NCBI GenBank assembly: GCA_000277445.1
Contig: AJWJ01000118.1
Location: 1-51,381, forward strand
Source of the DNA: Polysphondylium violaceum
Taxonomy: Eukaryota > Evosea > Eumycetozoa > Dictyosteliales > Dictyosteliaceae
DNA: 51,381 bases
Direction of reading: 5' to 3'
Numbering within the stretch: position 1 is the stretch's first letter; every line of letters starts with the position of its first letter. The notes beneath the pieces are model-generated. The model was not told where the DNA came from, ran no database searches, and saw nothing but the letters and a program-made list of their open reading frames with translations. The position numbers and the translations under genes were made by a program. Shown here in pieces: positions 35,355 to 44,300 of this stretch.

Positions 35355-36098
35355 TTATTTAGTTTTCTTTACTTTTGTTGTTTTGGTTTCTTTTTCTTTT
35401 TCTTCTTCTTCTTGTTCACTTTCATCTAAATCTTCATCATCATCATCGTCACCAAAATCTGGTAAATATAAAGAGAGAGAAGTTAATGCTGCTGTTGATG
35501 TAGTGGTTGCTGTTGCTGTTGATGTTGTAGTAGTTGTAGTTGTTGTAGTAGTAGATTTATTCTTTAATAATTCTAAACCTTTTTCTATAGATTGTGAGAC
35601 TTTGTTTAAAACCTGTTCATTTTCAGCTTGATATTTTGAATCGTCAAACTCTTTGTCTGCATCATCTTGATCTTTTTTATTATTTGATTTATTTAGAGCG
35701 TTAATGGCAATCTTTCTTGCCTCTTCATCTGTTTGCCAATCTTTTATTCTACGTTCGTTGTTTACATGTCTTAATCTTCTACCACTGAGATCTCTACAAG
35801 CTTCAAAGTTTGTTGTCTTTTTTTGACCTACTTTTTTACTATTACCTCTGAGCAATGACCCAAAACCACCCTTACCACCAACAACAGTCAACAGTAAATC
35901 ATAATATACTTGTTGTTCTCTATCGATTGACGAAATAGGCTTTAAATATTGATTATCGATAGGTATATTTGTAAGAGAATGTATCTTTTCTTTAATCTCT
36001 GTCAAAGAGTCCAACAACACATTTTCAAACGATATGAATCGACTGTCTATGTGTGGAAACTTTTGAGGTAATCTAATCGTTATATTATGAGTTGTCAT
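35355..36098 (-). CDS. sde2: SDE2 homologue (ubiquitin-fold precursor, splicing/genome maintenance)
   Basis: Single exon, 247 residues. The N-terminal 78 residues form a ubiquitin-like region ending in GGKGGFGSLLRG at 35828-35863, the exact processing site of SDE2 precursors, where a deubiquitinase cuts after the GG. After it comes the SDE2 signature NFEACRDLSGRRLRHVNNERR. The rest is Lys/Asp-rich with a Thr/Ala run and an acidic DDDDDEDLDESEQEEEEKEK tail. In fission yeast, processed Sde2 joins the spliceosome and is needed for particular introns and for heterochromatin; in humans it acts in replication stress. The C-terminal SAP domain of human SDE2 is not evident here. Confidence 0.93.
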   Translation of the reverse strand: MTTHNITIRLPQKFPHIDSRFISFENVLLDSLTEIKEKIHSLTNIPIDNQYLKPISSIDREQQVYYDLLLTVVGGKGGFGSLLRGNSKKVGQKKTTNFEACRDLSGRRLRHVNNERRIKDWQTDEEARKIAINALNKSNNKKDQDDADKEFDDSKYQAENEQVLNKVSQSIEKGLELLKNKSTTTTTTTTTTSTATATTTSTAALTSLSLYLPDFGDDDDDEDLDESEQEEEEKEKETKTTKVKKTK

Positions 36099-36629
36099 TG
36101 TGTTGTATGTGTGCTGTGTATGATAAATATGAGGAGGATATATGAAAAAACAAAGAAAATCATTAAATTTTTTTAAAAAATTTTTATTTTATTTTATTTT
36201 TTTTTCAATTATTTGTTTATCATTCGAATACTAAATCAAGTTGAATGCAATCATGGACGAATAAAGTACCTTTTTGTTATTGTTTAATGTAAAATAGAAA
36301 ATCAAAAATCATTCGGGAAAAATAAAACTCTGGGGGAGATCTCACATTCCTTTTCCCGTTCAAGATATTTTGGAAAAAAAAGATTTTTTCATTTCCGAAA
36401 AATCAAGTAGAAAAAGCAACTTCATCTTCACTATCGTCATTTTGCCCATCCACATCATTTTATAAATTTTATAAATAAAAATTGAAAAAAATCCAAAAAA
36501 AATCAATAAAAAAAAATAAAAAATATTCAATTTTGGTGATTACAGTTTCACACAGTATAATTTCATTTTTCAGTGATATATTCAGATATATATATATAAA
36601 GATAGCTATAGATAGTAGTAGATACCTCA
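36099..36629. promoter_or_regulatory. Divergent promoter region between SDE2 and acyl-CoA oxidase
   Basis: AT-rich, with T/A tracts at 36165-36215 and 36480-36530. A G-rich patch lies at 36330-36350. No gene or clear TATA box. Confidence 0.4.
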
Positions 36630-38796
36630 ATGGATAAATCATTTATTAGACGTATAGATAATGTAGTGTAGCAGCGCAAATGAATGAAGGATACTGTATA
36701 GAAAACTAATACGATATTATACTACTATTAGACTATTAATCATTTAATATCATATAATCATGGTCATGATATTGAAGGATTACATGGTCATCCAGATTCA
36801 CCACCAAGTGCAAAGTCATTGAGATCCATGTTGGATGGTGAATTTCATTTTGACAGAGACAGATTACGTGAATTATTTCAAACATCAGATTCATTTGATG
36901 AAGTGTTTTTAAATGAAACAATAGATATAGATACTCATCGTGAAATCATTTTAAAAGCATGTAAAGAGATCATGAATCTATCAATTGTATCTTTAAATGA
37001 TATGCAGAGTAAATATCAATGTATTGCAGAAATTAGATAATAGATTACTAATAACATCATAATAATAGAAAATCCAAAGAAGTTTGTATCATGGTTTGAA
37101 TCTATTTCTTATTGTGATCCATCAGTTGCACTAAAGTTTGCAGTACAATATAATTTATGGGGAGGCACAATATTATTTTTAGGAACAAAGAAGCATCATG
37201 ATAAATATTTAAAAGGCATTGAAAATGGTACCAAGTTGGGTGTGTTTGGATTAACTGAATTGGGTCACGGTAGCAATGTAAATGGTTTAGAAACCACTGC
37301 CACCTTTGATTCAAACACTTGTGAGTTTATTATAAATTCTCCAACCTTTACCTCTCAGAAATATTGGCCTGGAAATATTGCAAGTAAGTAAGAGTATTTA
37401 GAAATAGACTGGAGGAGATATTAATACATTAAAATTTATATTAAAAATAGAACATGGTCAATATGCAACTATATTTGCAAGATTAATTATTAAAGGTCAA
37501 GATAAAGGTATTCATGCATTTGTTGTGCCAATTAGAAGTGAGCCAGATAGTGTCAATCCTTATGGCGTGATTTTGCCCGGTGTCCATATTAGAGACATTG
37601 GATTGAAAGCATCTTATAATGGTATTGATAATGGTGGATTGTTGTTTAAAAACGTTAGAATTCCTTTGGACAATATGTTGGATAAGTTTAGTCATGTCGA
37701 TCAAAAGGGTGTCTACCATTCCACCGTTCCCGCCAACAGACATTTTGGATTAATGATGAGTGTGTTTTTTATTGGTAGAGTATGTTTGTCTGTAAATTCA
37801 TTGTGTATGATGAAGGTTGGTCTATCGATTGCCGTCAACTATGCCAGCAATCGTGCACAATTTGCCAAGACCACAAAGACCAAAGAGGAGCTTCCAATCA
37901 TCAATTACACTACCACTCAGAGAAGATTGATCCCCTCGATTGCCAGAGCCTATGCTATGGATTTCAGTCACAAGTATATATGCGACTTTGTCGGCGTCAA
38001 GCCATTGGATGTGTTGCATTCCTATTCGTCGGGATTCAAAGCCATCACAAGTTGGGAGGCCGTCAACTCATTGCAAATGTGCAGAGAAGTGATGGGTGGC
38101 CAAGGCTTCCGTATGTGTAATCGTGTCGCCATGCTGAGGGATCACGCCGATGTTGTGACAACAGGCGAGGGAGACAACACTGTCCTCACCCAGCAGGTGG
38201 GCAAATTCTTGTTGGGCAAATACCAAATCGCTGTCAGCCAAAGTCCTCCTAGCTTTACTGGCGAGCTTTCATTTATCAACAGCATTGAAACCTCTCCTGT
38301 CGGCCAACAGCTCACCAGCATCAGCTACCAACAATGGCTCCTGGAAAAGAGAGAACATGAGTTGCTAAAGGAACTCCATTCCAGAATGTACGGCTCCCAT
38401 CGTGGTGGATCACTAGTCCAACCCAACACTGAACAATGGTTCCATCTCTGGAACCAATCTCTCCCACTCGTTATCAAATTGGTCAAGGCTAACGTTGACA
38501 GATTGGCTCAAAACTTTTTCTTACAAAAAATCATAGACAGTAGCAATGTGTTGACCACCGACAAGGCCACTCTGACCGCGTTAAAGAATCTTTGTCGTCT
38601 CGATTCTCTCAAACAAATTCAATTAGACTTGGGTTTCTTTGTTGCCAAAGGTTTTATCACTGGCGAACATAAATGGATTCAAATTGAAGATGAGATCAAT
38701 CATTTGTGTTCTCAAATTGTTCCATATATTCAGATATTAACTGAAGCATTTGGTGTACCATTAAAATTTAATCCTCTAGAAAAAAATATTGAATAA
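36630..38796 (+). CDS. Peroxisomal acyl-CoA oxidase
   Basis: First step of peroxisomal beta-oxidation, FAD-dependent, producing hydrogen peroxide. Exons 36630-36662, 36732-37008, 37069-37383 and 37451-38796 give 656 residues, the usual acyl-CoA oxidase length. Landmarks: FGLTELGHGSNVNGLETTATFD, the FAD/substrate region; WPGNIAKHGQYATIFARL; GIDNGGLLFKNVRIPLDNML; GGQGFRMCNRVAMLRDHADV; and TGEGDNTVLTQQVGKFLL with the catalytic Glu. The first intron is tiny-exon bounded; ending exon 1 at 36662 makes residues 8-16 RIDNTINHL, which fits the relaxed PTS2 peroxisomal signal R-I-x5-H-L. There is no PTS1 (ends EKNIE). A donor at 36666 would add a Val and break that spacing. Middle exon is relatively G+C-rich. 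Confidence 0.93.
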
Positions 38797-39142
38797 TAAT
38801 AATAATAATATTTATATCTCTTATGTATTTGTAATGAAAATAAAAAAAGTATCTGATTTATGTCCCAACAACCACAATTATTTGTGCTGAAATATATTAA
38901 TACCAACGAAGTTATATGATATCTAAATAAGGATAGAATAAATCATATTTTTCTTTTAAATTTTCATTTGTTGATGATAGAAATGGATCAATTGCCTAAT
39001 AAATATATTTCACCAAACCTTAGAAGTCTGAATTCTTAAAAATATTATATGAATAATATTTAAACAAGGTAAATATTGAAAAGTTGTTTTCAAAAATAAA
39101 TAACATTAAAATATAATTATATTTAATTAATTAACTTATTTA
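38797..39142. other. Convergent intergenic spacer
   Basis: AT-rich 3' flanks of the acyl-CoA oxidase and the small basic gene; no feature recognised. Confidence 0.4.
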
Positions 39143-39542
39143 TTATCTATTTCTTTTTCCATATTTACAATGATCATTGTTGGCTTTTTTTGAATCTTTA
39201 TACTTGAAATTAAATTGTTTATATACCCATTTTTTTATTAAATCGATTTTGGATGTATCACAAGAATGTTTTTTTTTATCTATTAAATTGATTTGTTGTT
39301 TTTTATGATTCAAAGGTAAATCTAAAACATGAATTTTTTTCGTTTTATCATCTTGTTCTTGTTTTTGGATTGGAAAATTACTTGGAATGACATTATGGTA
39401 TTTTGTAGGACTATTTTAAAGTAAAATTAATATAACATAATTTCGTAATTAAAATCTTTAATATTCACTTTTTAAATCTAGCAATGTCTATAGAGTTCCA
39501 TTTGTATAGTTCCTCTGGAGACAGTTTTCTTTTCACAGACAT
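39143..39542 (-). CDS. Small basic protein, 113 residues, function unknown
   Basis: Exon 1 39469-39542 and exon 2 39143-39410, separated by a 58-bp GTGAAT...ATAG intron, join in frame into 114 codons including the stop. The protein starts MSVKRKLSPEELYKWNSIDI, joins through RFK-NPTKYHNVIPSNF, is rich in Lys (especially KKK, KKWVYK, KKANNDH) and ends CKYGKRNR. The intron size, donor frame and biased codon composition argue for a real gene, although each exon alone is shorter than a usual open-frame cutoff. No domain, signal peptide or membrane span is recognised; the Lys-rich composition suggests nuclear or RNA-binding, but that is only inference. Confidence 0.6.
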
Positions 39543-40509
39543 TTTTAAATAGTGTACAATTTATTTATTATAATTTTTTTTCGATTAAAAATTAATACCT
39601 CAAATGATGTGTATAAAATGTTTTTTCTTTTTTATACTCTCCCATTATGAGTTTGAATTTCAATCATCAATCTTCAATCAAAAAAATATCATCAACAGAT
39701 TTAATTGGATGGAAATTGATTGAGTGTATGTGTGAGTGGGGTGAATGCATTTGTATTTATTTTGTGGGTGTGATTGGAGTGCCAAAAATTGTGTTTTCAT
39801 ATCACATGTGGTGAATTGTGTGTCTTTTTTTTTTTTTTTCTTATGATGTTCATGAGAGTATGCAGAGGGTATATTTTATAAATTCACAAACAGTTTTGAT
39901 TACCAATGAAGATTTTGGAAAAGGAGAAGCAAAAAATTACACTCTTTTTTTAAAAAAATTTATTTCACCATGAAATCAAATATGGCAGGTTTACAAGGAT
40001 AAAAGGATGGTTCGAATTTGTAAATAAATAATAAAAATTAAAAAGGTAAAGTGATACAAATTAATATTCAAAAACACAGTTTTTTACATCCTGATAAGGC
40101 GATATGATGTAATATTCTATGTAGGTTTATGTGTTTGTGGGTGAAACATCATCATCCCTTAGCTTTTATTAATATATTATTGAGGGTAAACATTTAATCT
40201 TTTTCAACTACCATCTATCACCATTTTAGCATAAATTTTTTTCTTATTGTGGTATACCTGATTTCCAATCAACAATCAATTTTTTTTTTTTAGTTTAGGG
40301 TGAATGAAAACAGAATAATCATATGAGTTTTATCACGAGTTTTTAATTTCATTTTATGGTAATTAGGGGTTACAATAGTGATGAACTTTTTAGGTGAATG
40401 TTTATCATTTAGTTTGTTTGCTTTTGAAAATGTTTTTCCTTTTTGGGCGAATTTTTTTTCTAATTTTTTTTTTAAAATTATCGTGATTGAGATATACACA
40501 AATAAGGGC
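39543..40509. other. Intergenic region upstream of alpha/beta hydrolase
   Basis: About 970 bp of AT-rich DNA. It must carry promoters for the small basic gene and the hydrolase. T tract at 39822-39840. An in-frame ATG at 40381 would add 43 Phe-rich residues to the hydrolase and looks like translated T-rich leader. A GGTTCGAAT string at 40009 looks like a tRNA B-box but no tRNA surrounds it. Confidence 0.5.
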
Positions 40510-41166
40510 ATGGATATAAATATCAACAATATAGACATTCATTACAAGAGATCAGGCGAAGGCAGACCACTGATTCTTTTGCATGGTAATGGGGAGGATC
40601 ACCATATATTTGATGCCTTAGGCGATAAGTTATCGCAACACTATACCGTGTATGCGGTCGATAGCAGAAACCATGGAAAGAGTGCAAAGCATCCCGACGT
40701 CGGATACGATGCTATGACATTGGATGTGTATGCATTCATCACTGCATTGAAGTTAACCAAAGTCTCCATATTGGGATTCAGCGACGGCGCCATTATTGCA
40801 TTGCAACTCGCCATGGCCCACCCAGACTTGTTGGACAAGATAGTGTTGTTGGGCATCAATTTGTCTCCCTCGGATTTCAAGCCCCACGTCTACCAAGAGA
40901 TCAAAGACGCCTACGCAGTCAACCAAGATCCACTCTACAAGCTAATGCTAGAGCAGCCCCAAATCAAGCTCGCCGACGTGGCCTCTGTCACCACACCGGC
41001 CCTGCTCTTTGCCGGCCAAGACGACTGCTTCAAGCAATCAGTGTACGACGATCTCATGTCTGTGTTGCCCAATGCCCAGTTCAAGTTGATGGAGGGCCAC
41101 AACCACACCGACTACATTGTCAACACAGATATCATCTATCCAGATGTAATAAAATTCCTGAACTAA
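40510..41166 (+). CDS. Alpha/beta hydrolase of bacterial type
   Basis: Intronless, 218 residues from the ATG at 40510. Alpha/beta-hydrolase fold: the oxyanion HG motif in LILLHGNGEDHHIF, the VYAVDSRNHGKSAKHPD strand, nucleophile elbow GFSDGA (GxSxG), an acid-loop Asp candidate in LLFAGQDDCFKQ, and the catalytic His in MEGHNHTDYIV. By memory it resembles small hydrolases of lactic acid bacteria and other Firmicutes (MDI-NINNIDIHYKR start and NLSPSDFKP). Substrate unknown. G+C is high (32 of 60 bases at 40861-40920), but acyl-CoA oxidase and AP-2 mu in this window have similar G+C-rich coding stretches, so composition alone is not proof of transfer. It neighbours the RdRP gene but no functional link is evident. 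Confidence 0.85.
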   Translation: MDININNIDIHYKRSGEGRPLILLHGNGEDHHIFDALGDKLSQHYTVYAVDSRNHGKSAKHPDVGYDAMTLDVYAFITALKLTKVSILGFSDGAIIALQLAMAHPDLLDKIVLLGINLSPSDFKPHVYQEIKDAYAVNQDPLYKLMLEQPQIKLADVASVTTPALLFAGQDDCFKQSVYDDLMSVLPNAQFKLMEGHNHTDYIVNTDIIYPDVIKFLN

Positions 41167-41368
41167 TCAACACCTTTTCGATGAAATTCCCTTGCCCATT
41201 TTTGGCAAAAACATAGTGTAAATTTAAATTTTATTTAAATTTAATTAAATTTATTATTTCGATCTTATTTTGGAGATACACCCAAATCAAAAAATTCATC
41301 ATAGTAAAGGTTCATTTCACACACACATACACAAATAAATAACAAGTATTTGTTTTCTTGTGTGTAAG
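41167..41368. promoter_or_regulatory. Promoter region of the RdRP gene
   Basis: Short AT-rich region, with TAAATTTAAATT repeats at 41218-41256 and a CACACACATACACA tract at 41318-41333. No gene. Confidence 0.4.
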
Positions 41369-44300
41369 ATGATATCTAGTGCAGCAACAGAGCTGTCAAA
41401 ATACAAGTTTATTCATTGTTTGTGTGGAGAGTGTATAGTAAACTTTGATGAAATCTATTTTGTGCAAGATAAGAATGATAATCTTTCATTAGAGATTGAT
41501 AATCTTGCAGGATATAATAAAACATGGGGTTTTATTGTCTATGATGAATCGATTGGTGGTGCCAATAGCAGTATGCAAATAGATGATGACGATGATCAAG
41601 TAGATGGAGAAGAGATATTTTTTAACAAGGCTCCAAATGAATTTTTAATGTACAAAGAATTTATTCCCAAAGATTCATCAGACTTGTCGAGATTGGTAGA
41701 TAATAGAAGACTTTTCTTGTCTTGTTTATATTGTCATGAGACAATTGGTTATCACAAGATTCGATTAAAGAGTGAAAGAGGTTACTCACTTTGTCTAATA
41801 GCTACAGCTGTTACTATTCAATTTGATGATCCTCTAGATTCTTGGATAGAGGCACTACACCAATACTCTGGTGATATTCCTGTGAAACAAGAGAGACAAC
41901 TTGAATTACAATATCAATTAAAACAACAACAATTACAACAACAACAACAACAGCAACAGCAACAACAACAACAACAAAATAAATTATCATCTATAGATAC
42001 ATCATCTAGCTATACTATTTCTTCAGCTTCTTCTACTTCCTCGACTACAACTCATAGTAATATTTCTCCTCTAGGACCACTGACTAGTATTCCTTCAGTA
42101 TCTAAAATCTATAGACCAACTACATATCCTAAAGATGAATTCCCAACTCCTCCTTCCCTTTGTGGTGGTGTAGAACCATATGATTATCAAATAGAATCAT
42201 TTCATGTTGCCATTAAACAAAATACTATATTAATATTACCAACTGGAATGGGTATTTATTTGTTTTTTATTTGATAGCTTTTCTAATTTATGTAAATTTA
42301 TATTAATATAATTATCATAAAAAGGTAAAACATTGATATCAATTTTAACTTTACTTGAAATGTATAAATTAAATGGTAGTATTATAGACACTCAAGAAAA
42401 CAAAGATATACAAATATTTGAAAAAAGGTAATGTATCAAAGTATGTCAAAGGGATGTAGACAAAATATATTAACTTTATATATTTTTAGAATATCATTAT
42501 TTTTAGTAGATAGAGTACCTTTGGCTAGACAACAAGCCAATGCAATTGAAAAACAAACAAATTTAAAAGTATTGGTTTGTCATGGTGAAATTAAAACTAG
42601 AGAGTTACTCACTAAAATCTATAAAAAAGAATATGATGTATTGGTTGGTACAGTGGATTCAATACTAAACGTCATCGATGATGGTTATCTTAATATTAGT
42701 GATTTCTATTTTATTACCTTTGATGAAATACATCATGCTAACCCTGGACATGGGTATGTTAGAATCATGGACCAATTGAATAGATTGGACTTTAATCTTC
42801 ATCCAAGAATATTGGGTTTGACTGCATCAATTGTTGAAAACTCATTGGATCTATATAGATGTATGGATCAAATTAGAGTCTTGCAAACTACAATGAAGTG
42901 TTTGATTTTTAAACCATTGTCTCTTCAACAAGAAGAGTCGGCCGACAATGATGACAAGGGATATAGTAAAAGTAAATTTGAGCCAACCATTCATAGCATT
43001 AAAGAAGCACCTTATCAAGATGTCTTTGAAAAGGAAATACATGATTGTCTATTGAAATCAATCAAAGAGTTTCAAAAAGAGATTGACTATGTTGATTTGG
43101 ATCTTGACTCAGTGGCCTATAGTAGTCGATTCTTGTATGGATTGAAAAAGCTGAAATTCAAGGTTAGCTCAATCAACGACCCAGCCATGGATAAAAAGAT
43201 TCAAAACATCCTCGACATCTATGATTTAATATCAATCCTAATGACACAGGGACCTTTTGCCACACTTTTACGATTCAAAGAGATCGAAATACAATTCCCC
43301 AGTGTTGGTCCATACATAGAAAACATTGAAGAGGTGTATCCCATCGATTCGGTGCCGAGCAATTGTCTAAGATTTGATAAACTTTTGTACGTTCTCTCGC
43401 AATCGGTGACCCTTCCCAACTTTGATAAAGACTTTAGATGTGTGATATTTGTTGAGACTAGGGCTTGTGCTAGAGCTCTTGTCAAGTTGTTAAACGATTC
43501 AAAATACTCTGTTTTGTGTCCTCAAATGTTTGTCGGTCATGCTCAGTATGATGGTATGGATGTAAACACACAGATGACAATGATCCAGAGATTCATTGAT
43601 GGACACACTCGATTGTTGATCTCGACCAGTGTTTTGGAAGAGGGTATCGATATCAAGAAAATCAATACCGTCATTTGCTACGACGGTGTCACAAGTCTGA
43701 GATCCTTTATTCAAAGAAGAGGCAGAGTGAGGGCCAAGGACGAAAATATTTCCTACTCTATTCTCACCAACGACAGTCAACTTTTTTCGGTGCAAGAAAT
43801 TATCAGACAAGAAAACATCATGGATTTGGCCATCTCTGAATTGATAAAGTCCAAAGAGATTCAAGATAAAAAGGATATGTTGAAATACCAACATACAAAG
43901 CTAACCTTTTCAGACAAGAGTGGCAGTAGTGGTGGTGCAAATGGAATATCTACAGAAACAATTACAATGGGATTTCATTGCGTGGCCAAAGTTTTGGAAT
44001 TTAAAAACTTTGTCAAACAAACCTATGCAGCCACTTTGCTTGGAATCTCGGAAAACTACGAGTCTGACATGGATGAATTCAAGAGTCATTACACCATCTT
44101 GCATTTCAGAAAGCCAAAAGCCAGCATACCAGCCTTTATGTTTAGTGTCTATGAATTGCTCTGCAAAACATTTGCATTCTGGATGTATTATCCCTCCAAT
44201 CCTGATCTCAAGCTCCCCAACCGCTTTCGTTTTGGAATGAGATGTAATTTTTCACACGGAAACATGAAATCTCCCAATTGTTTTGTGGCTACCAAGCAAG

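Noticed and set aside
39980-40025. tRNA-like B-box string GGTTCGAATTTG
   Set aside because: No A box, anticodon arm or acceptor stem can be formed around it.
40381-40509. N-terminal extension of the alpha/beta hydrolase from an upstream ATG
   Set aside because: The 43 residues are Phe-rich and arise from T-rich leader DNA; the bacterial-like domain begins cleanly at the ATG at 40510. A signal peptide cannot be fully excluded.
40861-40920. High G+C of the hydrolase as proof of gene transfer
   Set aside because: A stretch of the acyl-CoA oxidase (38101-38160) has the same count, 32 G/C of 60, so composition does not separate foreign from native genes here.
41920-41980. CAA/CAG repeat tract in the RdRP gene as an independent repeat element
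   Set aside because: It is an in-frame polyglutamine run, common in dictyostelid proteins.
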